Assembly (NCBI GenBank): GCA_945862285.1
Contig: CAMAYN010000009.1
Span: forward strand, 1-41,086
DNA length: 41,086 nt
Direction: 5' to 3'
DNA from: Akkermansia muciniphila
Lineage (GTDB): Bacteria > Verrucomicrobiota > Verrucomicrobiia > Verrucomicrobiales > Akkermansiaceae
Shown one piece after another: positions 15,959 through 23,570 of this stretch. The notes below the pieces were generated by a model. It did not search any database. It was given only the letters and a program-made list of their open reading frames with translations, and had not been told where the DNA came from. The first letter of the stretch is position 1. The number at the start of each line of letters is the position of its first letter. A program made the position numbers and the translations under genes.

Positions 15959-16072
15959 CGGGATTTTCACCCTCCGATTTCAGTAACTCCCGATTCAGCG
16001 AAAAATCGTAAATCGTGACATGGGTATAAATTTGATTGGTATATATACTAAAGTTGTTATAGTAGTGACGCG

Positions 16073-17467
16073 ATGAATGATTTTTCAGCAATTTTAGCAA
16101 AAATGACGACAGCAAAGGTCGCGCAACCTGCCATCGATTCCTTTCAGCATAACTACGAGGCACTGGTGCGAAACGAGTCTGGACTGATTCCTGAGCAAGC
16201 CATTCTTCCCGCTATCGATTTACCAAACTGGGACGAGATCGTGACCTCTTGTCCAAACGTCGATGAAGAATTGCTTGGTCAATGCGTTGTCATTAAGCTC
16301 AATGGCGGACTCGGGACGAGCATGGGGCTTCAAGCCGCGAAAAGCTTACTCGATGTGCGCGAAGGCACAAATTTTCTCGACATCATGGTGAAGCAAATTC
16401 TTTTCCTGCGCGAATCGAGTGGGAAAAAAGTGCGTTTGCTGTTGATGAATAGTTTCAGCACCAGCGAAGATACCTTGCAGCATCTTCTGCGATACGAGGC
16501 TAATGGACTCTCCGCCGCGTCGGAAGTCGAATTAATGCAAAATCAAGCACCGAAGCTCGATGCCGCCACCCTGCAACCCGCTTCATGGCCGCAGGATCCA
16601 GAACTGGAATGGTGTCCTCCTGGACATGGCGATCTCTACCCCGCCCTTCTCGGAAGCGGTTGGCTGGAAAAACTCCTCGCCGCCGGGGTGAAATACGCAT
16701 TTGTTTCCAATTCTGACAATCTAGGCGCGGTGCTTGAACCAGCACTTCTGCAGTATTTCGCCAATAGCGGTAGCCCGTTTTTAATGGAAGTTACGCGGCG
16801 CACTCCTGCCGATAAAAAAGGCGGTCACCTCGCTGTGCGAAAGTCCGATGGTCAACTCCTTCTGCGAGAAGTAGCGCAGTGCCCAAGCGATGATTTAGAT
16901 GCATTTCAGGATATCAATACGCACCAATATTTTAACACCAACAATCTTTGGCTACGTCTCGATGTTTTGATGGAAACCCTTCAGCGGAATAAGGGTATTT
17001 TGCCGTTGCCGATGATCGTGAATCGTAAGACCATTGATCCCAGAGATAAAAATTCCACACCCGTCATTCAGCTTGAAGTCGCCATGGGTGCTGCCATTGA
17101 ATGTTTTCAAGGTGCCTCTGCCATTGAGATCCCACGTAGCCGATTCGCGCCCGTAAAAACGACTGCCGATCTTTTCTGTCTGCGCTCTGATGCCTACGTC
17201 GTCGGCAATGACGGACGGGTGATGCTACATCCTGATCGCAAGGGCGTGCCGCCAAACGTCGTCATGGATGATCACTATAAACTTGTTGATTCCATCGCTG
17301 CCATCGGAATGCCCTCGCTCATCGGATGTGGAACGCTGAAAATGACGGGATTATTGAATTTCGCCGATGGTGTGATCATTCGCGGAAATGTCTCATTCGT
17401 CAATTCCTCTAACGCACCTGTAACCATTTCAGCAGGTACTTATGAAAATGCCGATTTTTCATGGTAA
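16073..17467 (+). CDS. UTP-glucose-1-phosphate uridylyltransferase family protein
   Basis: A 464-residue member of the eukaryote-type UDPGP family (PF01704), which makes UDP-glucose or related UDP-sugars from UTP and sugar-1-phosphate. The nucleotide-binding signature is VVIKLNGGLGTSMGL (about residues 72-86), followed by LLMNSFSTSEDT, the WCPPGHGDLYPALL segment, FVSNSDNLGAV and the NTNNLWLRLD motif. Length fits the animal/plant UGPase class, not the 300-residue bacterial GalU. It is a single gene. The likely role is supply of UDP-glucose for polysaccharide synthesis; substrate preference (glucose versus N-acetylhexosamine) cannot be fixed from sequence alone, though the overall pattern is UGPase-like. 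Confidence 0.92.
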   Translation: MNDFSAILAKMTTAKVAQPAIDSFQHNYEALVRNESGLIPEQAILPAIDLPNWDEIVTSCPNVDEELLGQCVVIKLNGGLGTSMGLQAAKSLLDVREGTNFLDIMVKQILFLRESSGKKVRLLLMNSFSTSEDTLQHLLRYEANGLSAASEVELMQNQAPKLDAATLQPASWPQDPELEWCPPGHGDLYPALLGSGWLEKLLAAGVKYAFVSNSDNLGAVLEPALLQYFANSGSPFLMEVTRRTPADKKGGHLAVRKSDGQLLLREVAQCPSDDLDAFQDINTHQYFNTNNLWLRLDVLMETLQRNKGILPLPMIVNRKTIDPRDKNSTPVIQLEVAMGAAIECFQGASAIEIPRSRFAPVKTTADLFCLRSDAYVVGNDGRVMLHPDRKGVPPNVVMDDHYKLVDSIAAIGMPSLIGCGTLKMTGLLNFADGVIIRGNVSFVNSSNAPVTISAGTYENADFSW

Positions 17468-17526
17468 AATACGATCCATGACATAAAAATTTGAAAAAAA
17501 TCTGCCAGATTTAAGTAACTAAACCT

Positions 17527-19416
17527 ATGACATCAGAGACTGTAAAACGCAGCATTTATCTAACGCTTCTTTCGTCTTTGTTTCCCGTGCCGCTTATGGC
17601 GCAGGAGCCAGACTTTATTCATGATGTAGTCCCCATCTTGAAAAAGCACTGCGCGGAATGCCACACAGCAGGCAAGCACAAAGGTGGCTTTACCATGAAC
17701 ACGCGCGAGGAACTCATGAAGGAAAATGACGACGGCTTCGTCCTTATTCCCGGAGATGCTTCGAATAGCCTATTAGTGGATTTAATCACGACAGATGACG
17801 AAGACCTGCGTATGCCGCCAAAGGGAAAAGGCCTTGTCGATAAGGAAGTCGCCGTCATTTCTGCATGGATCAATGCCGGAGCAAAATGGGATCCCACTTT
17901 CACTTTTGAGAAAAAAACCTACGAGCCACCCCTTGCGCCGCGCCGTCCCGAGTTACCCGCTGCGAAAAAAGGTCGCGAGCACCCCATCGACCGCATTCTT
18001 GATGCCCACCTTACTAAGGAAAAATCCAGCGCATCCTCACCCATCGATGACGAAGGTTTTGTCCGCCGCATCCATCTCGACATCGTAGGCTTGTTGCCAA
18101 CGCGTGAGGTCACTGAGTCCTTCGTTGCTGATCCATCACCCGATAAGCGCGCCAAAATCATCGCCAGCTTACTCGCCAATAACGAAGCATATACCGGCCA
18201 TTGGCTCACATTTTGGAATGATCTTCTGCGCAACGACTACGCCGGCACAGGTTACATCGACGGCGGCCGCAAGCAAATTAGCCAATGGCTCTACAAATCC
18301 CTTCTCGAGAATAAACCCTACAATCGATTTGCCGCAGAACTCATCGCTCCCGTGAAAGGTAGCGAAGGCTTTGCCCATGGCATTAAATGGCGTGGCGAAG
18401 TGAGTGCAGGACAAACAGTGCCCATCCAATACGCACAATCCGTCGGACAGACCTTCCTCGGCATCAATCTCAAATGCGCCTCCTGCCACGATTCCTTCAC
18501 AGATCGTTGGAAACTCACTGACTCCTACGGACTAGCTGCGGCGTTTTCTAACGAAAAAATCGAAATCGCTCGTTGCGATAAACCAACAGGAAAAATCGCC
18601 GAACCCTACTGGCTTTTCCCCGAACTCGGAAAAATCGATGCCTCCAAGCCTGTCAATGAACGCCTCGCCCAAGTCGCTAAGCTCACCACCATGCCACAAA
18701 ATGGACGATTTTCTCGCACCATCGTCAATCGCCTCTGGCACCGACTTATGGGGCGCGGCATCGTTCATCCCGTCGATGCCATGGGCTCCGAGCCATGGAA
18801 CGCTGACCTCCTCGACCACCTCGCCACATACCTTGTGGACAACGGCTACGACCTGAAAAAAACCATCGCTCACATCACGTCCTCGCACGCCTATCAGTCG
18901 CAATCACAAGTACTTGCCTCTGACGACGAATCAAAATGGAAATACACCGGTCCACGCTCCAAGCGCATGACCGCAGAGCAATTCGTCGATGCCATTTGGC
19001 AAATTACCGGCACCACACCTGCGAAGGCCGACTTCGCACCGCCATCACCCATCCAACAAGTGCGCGCTTCTTTGATGAAGTCCAATTTGCTGATGCGCTC
19101 CCTTGGTCGCCCCAACCGCGAACAAATTGTCACCTCACGCCCGAACGATCTCACCACGCTCGAAGCCATGGATTTGAACAATGGCGGCATTCTAACCCAA
19201 CTTCTGGAAAAAGGCGCACAACATCTGCTAGCAAAAAATAACAACGATAGCAAACTCATCGCCAACGACATTTTCCTACAAGCCCTAAGCCGCAAGCCAA
19301 CAGCCGAGGAAGCACAAATCATCCGCCAAACCCTCGGCGAAAAACCAGACCCATCCACCGTCCAAGATCTCCTCTGGAGCATCCTCGTCCTCCCTGAATT
19401 CCAACTCGTTCGATAA
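17527..19416 (+). CDS. Exported cytochrome-like DUF1549/DUF1553 protein
   Basis: A 629-residue PVC-type protein. A signal peptide (to about residue 26, ending PLMAQ) is followed by a Planctomycete-type cytochrome c domain with CAECH (Cys42-His46), then DUF1549 (about 150-350: DRILDAHL, DEGFVRRIHLDIVGLLPT), and DUF1553 (about 390-610: FSRTIVNRLWHRLMGRGIVHPVD). A second CxxCH lies in DUF1549 (CASCH, Cys317-His321). The family is abundant in Planctomycetes and Verrucomicrobia and is nearly always next to a DUF1501 gene, as here (three bases apart). Its role is not firmly established; periplasmic redox or polysaccharide degradation has been suggested for the family. Confidence 0.93.
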   Translation: MTSETVKRSIYLTLLSSLFPVPLMAQEPDFIHDVVPILKKHCAECHTAGKHKGGFTMNTREELMKENDDGFVLIPGDASNSLLVDLITTDDEDLRMPPKGKGLVDKEVAVISAWINAGAKWDPTFTFEKKTYEPPLAPRRPELPAAKKGREHPIDRILDAHLTKEKSSASSPIDDEGFVRRIHLDIVGLLPTREVTESFVADPSPDKRAKIIASLLANNEAYTGHWLTFWNDLLRNDYAGTGYIDGGRKQISQWLYKSLLENKPYNRFAAELIAPVKGSEGFAHGIKWRGEVSAGQTVPIQYAQSVGQTFLGINLKCASCHDSFTDRWKLTDSYGLAAAFSNEKIEIARCDKPTGKIAEPYWLFPELGKIDASKPVNERLAQVAKLTTMPQNGRFSRTIVNRLWHRLMGRGIVHPVDAMGSEPWNADLLDHLATYLVDNGYDLKKTIAHITSSHAYQSQSQVLASDDESKWKYTGPRSKRMTAEQFVDAIWQITGTTPAKADFAPPSPIQQVRASLMKSNLLMRSLGRPNREQIVTSRPNDLTTLEAMDLNNGGILTQLLEKGAQHLLAKNNNDSKLIANDIFLQALSRKPTAEEAQIIRQTLGEKPDPSTVQDLLWSILVLPEFQLVR

Positions 19417-19419
19417 ATT

Positions 19420-20841
19420 ATGCAACAATTCCACAACCGCCGCGATTTCCTCAAAGCCATGAGCGCCTCCACCGCCGCCGCGTGGATGGCGAATGCGCCC
19501 CGACTCTTTGCTGATCAGGTAAAACACCCCGCTGCTAAGGCCGATAGCGTCATCCTCCTGTGGATGGCCGGCGGCATGGCGGCACCAGAAACCTTCGACC
19601 CCAAACGCTACCAGCCTTTTGAAAAAGGCACCCCCATGTCGAAGATTCTTAGCACTTTCCCTTCCATTCCTACCGCTGTTGATGGCATCCGCTTCTGCCA
19701 AGGATTAGAAAACATCGCCTCCGTCATGGATCGCGGCACACTCATCCGCTCCGCCATTCAGCCTGACCTTGGCTCCATTCTCCACTCCCGCCACCAATAC
19801 CACTGGCATACTGGCTACGTGCCACCACAAACTGTCGCCGCACCGCACATCGGCGCTTGGATGGCGAAAGTCCTCGGCCCACTCAATCCCGTCATGCCTG
19901 CCTTCATTAACATCGGACAACGACTCGAAGGCGTCGGCGAAAGCGAAGAACTCAAAGCCTTCACCACCGCAGGCTTCTTCGGCTCCGAATTCGGCCCCAT
20001 GAACCTGCCTTACCCCGATCAAGCCGCCGCTTCCGTTCGCCCCCCCGGTGGCATGACCCCGCAGCGCTTCCAGAGCCGTAGGAAAATGCTCAACCAACTC
20101 CTTGAAAAATCGCCCCATCGCGACTACATCTCGGATCACCAGCAAGAATCCATGCTGCGCTCCCTAGAAAACGCCCACCGCCTGCTTTCTTCCAAGGAGC
20201 GAGATGCCTTCGACATCACCCTTGAGAAAAAAGAAATTTTCGATGAATACAACACGGGGCGCTTCGGACAAGGTTGCCTGCTCGCCCGCCGCCTCGTCGA
20301 AAATGGAGCCCGCTTTGTGGAAGTCACAACCGAATACGTGCCATTCTTCCAATGGGACACTCACAAAAACGGTCACGATGTCGCATCCCAGATGCACAAA
20401 GAGATCGATCGCCCCATCGCCCGCTTGATCAAAGACCTCGAAGAACGGAAATTGCTCGATCGCACCCTCGTCATCGTTGCGAGCGAATTCTCCCGCGATG
20501 CCATGATGGAAGGCGGCCCAGGCTCCAAGGCGAAAGACCAAGCCACCGTCAAAGGTGACACGCTCGAAAGCCCTGCGCACTACGGTCTGCACCGCCATTT
20601 CACCCAAGGTTCTAGCGTCTTACTGTTTGGCGGCGGCATGAAAAAAGGTCACCTCCACGGCGAGACGGCTGATGAAAGACCACTCGTTGCCATCAAAGAT
20701 CCCGTCACCATTTCCGACCTTCACGCCACCATCTTCACCGCCATGGGCATCAGTCCCAAGACTGTTTACGATGTGGAACAACGTCCCTTCTACGCCACCC
20801 TCGATGGCAAAGGCGTACCCGTGAGCTCTGTCTTTGCCTGA
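19420..20841 (+). CDS. DUF1501 (sulfatase-like) Tat-exported protein
   Basis: A 473-residue DUF1501 protein. It begins with a twin-arginine signal (NRRDFLKAMSAST, Arg7-Arg8), so it should be exported folded, probably with bound metal. The body belongs to the alkaline phosphatase/sulfatase-like superfamily: an early SVILLWMAGGMAAPETFDPK metal-site-like segment, a central WDTHKNG motif, and VIVASEFSRD. Reaction unknown. It is three bases after its DUF1549/DUF1553 partner, the standard PVC pair, and the two are certainly an operon. It is convergent with a small lipoprotein gene. Confidence 0.93.
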   Translation: MQQFHNRRDFLKAMSASTAAAWMANAPRLFADQVKHPAAKADSVILLWMAGGMAAPETFDPKRYQPFEKGTPMSKILSTFPSIPTAVDGIRFCQGLENIASVMDRGTLIRSAIQPDLGSILHSRHQYHWHTGYVPPQTVAAPHIGAWMAKVLGPLNPVMPAFINIGQRLEGVGESEELKAFTTAGFFGSEFGPMNLPYPDQAAASVRPPGGMTPQRFQSRRKMLNQLLEKSPHRDYISDHQQESMLRSLENAHRLLSSKERDAFDITLEKKEIFDEYNTGRFGQGCLLARRLVENGARFVEVTTEYVPFFQWDTHKNGHDVASQMHKEIDRPIARLIKDLEERKLLDRTLVIVASEFSRDAMMEGGPGSKAKDQATVKGDTLESPAHYGLHRHFTQGSSVLLFGGGMKKGHLHGETADERPLVAIKDPVTISDLHATIFTAMGISPKTVYDVEQRPFYATLDGKGVPVSSVFA

Positions 20842-20875
20842 AGCAAGCAGGAACTGTGATCCGTCAGGAATGCCG

Positions 20876-21205
20876 CTACGGTTTCTCGGGCGGCAGCGTG
20901 GGAACTGTTTCATCCGTCCTCTCGATTTTTCGATTCCATGGTTGGCCAGGCGGGTTAGCCGTCGGATTACTGCGGTTCGCCTCCTTGCCATCCGCACCTT
21001 GATAGGTGAACATGTCCGACGGATCGCGCAGTTGTGCCTGCAATCCTTGATTGACTGGAGCCTCTTTTTTCTCTTCGACCGGCGCGCTAGGAGCTTCCGT
21101 CACCGTTGGAATCATCTCCTTCACGGGCGGACGATCCGCACAAGAGCCGATGACAAAACAAAACAAATTCAAAAAGAAAAACTGATACTGTTTCACGCCC
21201 GTCAT
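20876..21205 (-). CDS. Small Pro/Glu-rich lipoprotein
   Basis: A 109-residue predicted lipoprotein. I chose the ATG at 21205, not the upstream one at 21361, because it gives an immediate signal peptide (KQYQFFFLNLFCFVIGSC) with lipobox Cys22. The mature part is low-complexity and probably disordered: Pro, Glu, Thr and Ala rich, ending VPTLPPEKP. No domain is recognised. It is convergent with the DUF1501 gene, 34 bp between stops. The signal peptide is the main evidence that the gene is real. Confidence 0.62.
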   Translation of the reverse strand: MTGVKQYQFFFLNLFCFVIGSCADRPPVKEMIPTVTEAPSAPVEEKKEAPVNQGLQAQLRDPSDMFTYQGADGKEANRSNPTANPPGQPWNRKIERTDETVPTLPPEKP

Positions 21206-21661
21206 CCTAGTATCACGAAGTAAAAATACAACCACCAATATGGAAAGATTCCTACAGATAGGAAGAGATTGGGCCAAATCAATCGCGCCATTTGTGCCTA
21301 CTTTTTTGCAATGATCGATAGGAGAATTTTCCTCAATAAATCCAACGGGATTACGCCTCAAAGCCTAGGTGGCCCGTCGGAAGCCTAGCGACCATTGGTA
21401 GAAGAGTTGTCACCGCGCATCTTGATGTATTTCTAGTTATACTGCGATTCCATCGCCGAATTCTTCCTTCGAATAATCAAGACTCGCAACACCGCCGTAG
21501 GCGCCAGCCGTAATTTACCGACTCAACCCCTTGTGTTACTTAGTTTCCTTTGCGGTTATCTCTTCTTCATCCATAGCGCTACGAATGACTGGCCAAATGT
21601 TCGATCCTTTGATCACGCCCCCCGCCCGCCCCGCCCACAGTTTCGATATATCAGCCCGAAA

Positions 21662-21730
21662 CGTCGTTATATCACTCCCCCCCTAAGCCCCATCACTCCC
21701 CCCTCCACAAATCCCCTTGATATAACGACG
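21662..21730. repeat. 13-bp inverted repeat with C-rich loop
   Basis: CGTCGTTATATCA (21662-21674) and TGATATAACGACG (21718-21730) are perfect inverted copies 43 bp apart. Between them ATCACTCCCCCC occurs twice as a direct repeat. The core TTGATATAAC recurs at 21803-21812 near the first cassette boundary. It may be a regulatory or recombination-related site, or the trace of a gene-less cassette (GTTATAT at the start, ATATAAC as R''). Confidence 0.55.
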
Positions 21731-21802
21731 ATTCGTAAAATATCTAAGAAAATCACTTGAAATTCCAACACAAATCCAAAACACTCCTCCCGTCATTCCC
21801 AT

Positions 21803-21830
21803 TTGATATAACATTCCGATGGGATACTAA
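21803..21830 (+). promoter_or_regulatory. Possible cassette promoter
   Basis: TTGATA (21803-21808), then 16 bases, then TACTAA (21825-21830) could be a weak promoter reading into the first cassette, in the place where integrons carry Pc. The -10 match is poor, so this is only suggestive. Confidence 0.22.
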
Positions 21831-21837
21831 TTTAACT

Positions 21838-21844
21838 GTTAGCC
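21838..21844 (+). promoter_or_regulatory. R-type recombination box at start of first cassette
   Basis: GTTAGCC fits the integron core GTTRRRY in six of seven positions and is exactly complementary to the R'' box GGCTAAC of attC 1. The sequence before it does not resemble the three attC sites, so this may be an attI-like primary site or a decayed attC. Recombination would fall between the G and the first T. Confidence 0.7.
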
Positions 21845-21846
21845 AA

Positions 21847-22260
21847 ATGAAACTGTTGCAACACCTATTTGCGGGAGGCGTATACATACTGTTGGTAGCC
21901 TGTTCCGTCTGTGATGACAGGTGCTCATCGAGATGTCAGGAGTATTTCGATTCCCATCAGACTGCAAGGCAGGGAGGTGTCAAAGCGGAACAAGACATTA
22001 TCAACGAAGGATACAAGATCTACCGATACGACATGCCTCCTATTCGGACCGGAGCTTGGTCGAGATATTACGCCCGATACGAACACTTCGGGATCGAAGA
22101 ACTAGGGGGTGGCTTGACTGGAGTTCCAACACTTGAATTTATGAAGGCGTATAACAAAAAAATGGATTCCTCCCTGCGCTCAAGATACGGGGCAGAGTAT
22201 TTGAAGTATCGGTCATATCTCATCCCTGGGCCTAACGACCTACCCTGCAAATTTGACTAG
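21847..22260 (+). CDS. Cassette 1: predicted lipoprotein of unknown function
   Basis: A 137-residue protein. The frame is open from 21757, but the ATG at 21847, only three bases after the GTTAGCC boundary, gives a clear lipoprotein signal (LFAGGVYILLVAC, Cys19). The mature part is Cys-rich at first (CSVCDDRCSSRC), then has a YDMPPIRTGAWSRYYARYEHFG segment and ends in a Cys-containing tail. No known domain is recognised. The stop lies two bases before the attC R'' box, as in compact integron cassettes. It is probably membrane-anchored on the outer side of the inner membrane or in the outer membrane. Expression would depend on an upstream integron promoter or read-through. Confidence 0.8.
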   Translation: MKLLQHLFAGGVYILLVACSVCDDRCSSRCQEYFDSHQTARQGGVKAEQDIINEGYKIYRYDMPPIRTGAWSRYYARYEHFGIEELGGGLTGVPTLEFMKAYNKKMDSSLRSRYGAEYLKYRSYLIPGPNDLPCKFD

Positions 22261-22262
22261 AC

Positions 22263-22389
22263 GGCTAACAAGACGCATCATCCAACCACTAGGAGCCGTT
22301 CTGTTTCCATGACTTTCCGTAACTACAACATCAACCCCGTGATCAAAGTGCGCCCTCGCTCCTAGCGGTGGATGTGCTAGACGTTCTCT
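22263..22389 (+). repeat. attC site 1
   Basis: The 127-bp site runs from R'' GGCTAAC (22263-22269) to R' GTTCTCT (22383-22389). The inner arms CATCCAACCACTAGGAGC (22279-22296) and GCTCCTAGCGGTGGATG (22358-22374) pair with one mismatch and one extra A, the single extrahelical base typical of attC. Ten bases separate the R'' AAC from ATCC, the same in all three sites. Confidence 0.88.
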
Positions 22390-22396
22390 CAAAGAA

Positions 22397-22879
22397 ATGA
22401 AGAGCCTTCCTCAAGCACCTAATTCGCTGACTCACGGCGAAGTCAGCTTGGTGTTCGACCGAATGACCGATGGCGATGAGACACGAGGATTTGTCCCGGG
22501 ATATCATTTCAAGATACTCAACAACAAGGCCGTCGAGGTTGGCCACCTGAATTTCAGAATTGGCGATACAGCTCATGTTAAGTATGCTGCTGGTCATATA
22601 GGCTATGAAGTTGCCGAGAATTTCAGAGGGCATGGATACGCTGCCGATGCATGTTTTGCACTGGCTCCATGGATAGCCCAGATTTCACCCGAGGTTCTTA
22701 TCACTGTTGATCCATCCAATACGCCAAGTATTCGGACTATTGAGCGCATTGGTGCGAGCTTCATAGATGAAGTGGATGTTCCTGAGGGCGATCCACATTT
22801 TCTAAGAGGATCTTTACGTAAGCGACGTTATCGCTGGAATCCAACAGAAAGAGAACAAGTCGCTCCATCCAACCGCTAG
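22397..22879 (+). CDS. Cassette 2: GNAT N-acetyltransferase
   Basis: A 160-residue acetyltransferase of the GNAT superfamily, RimJ/RimL-like. The acetyl-CoA binding motif A is AENFRGHGYAADACFALAPW (pyrophosphate loop Arg77-Ala82), preceded by a strand with HIGYEV, and followed by motif B-like PSNTPSIRTIERIGASF. Such enzymes acetylate protein N-termini, antibiotics or small amines; the substrate here is unknown. It starts at 22397, 14 bases after the cassette boundary. Its stop codon (TAG at 22877-22879) lies inside attC 2, so the last eight residues are encoded by the recombination site, which is common in cassettes. Confidence 0.9.
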   Translation: MKSLPQAPNSLTHGEVSLVFDRMTDGDETRGFVPGYHFKILNNKAVEVGHLNFRIGDTAHVKYAAGHIGYEVAENFRGHGYAADACFALAPWIAQISPEVLITVDPSNTPSIRTIERIGASFIDEVDVPEGDPHFLRGSLRKRRYRWNPTEREQVAPSNR

Positions 22880-22983
22880 GAGCCGCCCAGTTTATATGTC
22901 TTTTCCTAACTATAACCTCAACCTCAACCCCGTGATCGACGCTCGCCCCCGCTGATAGGGTTGCGTGCTCTTTGACGTTCGAT
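22850..22983 (+). repeat. attC site 2
   Basis: 134 bp from R'' AGAGAAC (22850-22856) to R' GTTCGAT (22977-22983). It shares ATCCAACCGCTAGGAGCCG (22867-22885) with the other sites (one base different) and has an imperfect complementary arm CGCTGATAGGGTTGCGT (22950-22966). The R'' box complements the start of cassette 2 (GTTCTCT) exactly. Confidence 0.86.
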
Positions 22984-22998
22984 AAAATATTCCAATCG

Positions 22999-23331
22999 AT
23001 GAACAAAGGCTTTTTTCAATACGGATTCGGTGCAAAAGAGCTAAACGATCCAAGATATGAAGAATACTTGTTGGCAGATCGCAACGGACTCCAGCACCTC
23101 AGATCAAAAATCGACGAAGTTTTAGATGGTGCGGATGAAGTTGCATTTGATTCGGAGGAGGTTTCCACAGAACTCGCAGGCATTAGAATAGCTGGTTGCT
23201 ATAACCCGCCCAAGATCAAATCCAGCGAGAGCAGTGTGCTAATTAACTTTGGTTGCATTGCCCTAGCGATAATAGCGCTAGGAGTCTTTATTCTTGGAGT
23301 ATGGAAGGTAGTTGAACTGGCATTAAGGTAA
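22999..23331 (+). CDS. Cassette 3: tail-anchored membrane protein of unknown function
   Basis: A 110-residue protein with a soluble acidic N-terminal part (about residues 1-78; NDPRYEEYLLADRNGLQHLRSKIDEVLDG) and one C-terminal transmembrane helix (about 82-105, VLINFGCIALAIIALGVFILGVW). I start it at the ATG at 22999; a TTG at 22972 lies in the attC before the cassette boundary and is less likely. It stops 12 bases before the R'' box of attC 3. No family is recognised. Size and membrane tail resemble small immunity or membrane-stress proteins found in cassettes, but that is only a guess. Confidence 0.75.
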   Translation: MNKGFFQYGFGAKELNDPRYEEYLLADRNGLQHLRSKIDEVLDGADEVAFDSEEVSTELAGIRIAGCYNPPKIKSSESSVLINFGCIALAIIALGVFILGVWKVVELALR

Positions 23332-23343
23332 TTCCAAGAAGAA

Positions 23344-23463
23344 ATCGAACAATCCGCATCATCCAACCACTAGGAGCCGCCCTGTTTCGATGATTTTCCC
23401 TGACTACAGCTCAAATCCGTGAACGACGCGCGCCCTCGCTCATTGTTCGGATCTTGGTTGTCT
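23344..23463 (+). repeat. attC site 3
   Basis: 120 bp from R'' ATCGAAC (23344-23350) to R' GTTGTCT (23457-23463). The stretch ATCCAACCACTAGGAGCCG (23361-23379) is identical to that of attC 1. R'' is the exact complement of the start of cassette 3 (GTTCGAT). The right arm is more degenerate. No cassette follows: the next gene is a chromosomal-type GH78. Confidence 0.85.
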
Positions 23464-23570
23464 CTTTTTTTATTTTTTTGGGCGAATTGCGTACCAGATT
23501 CATGTCCAACAAATTCATTGCCAATGATGAAAATTTGCTCTTAAAGTCTTACACAACTTAAACACATCTT

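Larger units (their letters stand above)
21206..21837. other. Gene-free stretch left of the cassette array
   Basis: About 630 bp with no convincing gene. An integrase gene would be expected beside a complete integron, but no tyrosine-recombinase frame is present. The right half contains a 13-bp inverted repeat around C-rich direct repeats (21662-21730) and a second copy of TTGATATAAC at 21803. A short frame at 21533-21760 translates to Pro/Arg-rich text with no start signal and is not supported. Confidence 0.5.
21838..23463 (+). mobile_element. Integron gene-cassette array, three cassettes, no integrase
   Basis: Three genes on the + strand are each followed by a 120-134 bp imperfect palindrome of attC type. 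Cassette starts GTTAGCC (21838), GTTCTCT (22383) and GTTCGAT (22977) are exact reverse complements of the R'' boxes of the same cassette's attC: GGCTAAC (22263), AGAGAAC (22850) and ATCGAAC (23344). This is what site-specific insertion of circular cassettes leaves and is very unlikely by chance. The three attC sites share internal sequence, as in chromosomal (sedentary) integrons. No intI lies in the window, so it is either a cluster of attC sites lacking an integrase (CALIN type) or the far end of a larger array. Confidence 0.9.

Noticed and set aside
21533-21760. Possible 75-codon gene left of the cassette array
   Set aside because: Composition is Pro/Arg-rich, there is no start signal, and the frame runs through the inverted repeat; no recognisable product.
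21206-21837. An integron integrase next to the cassettes
   Set aside because: No frame with tyrosine-recombinase motifs exists on either strand in the gap, so no intI is claimed.
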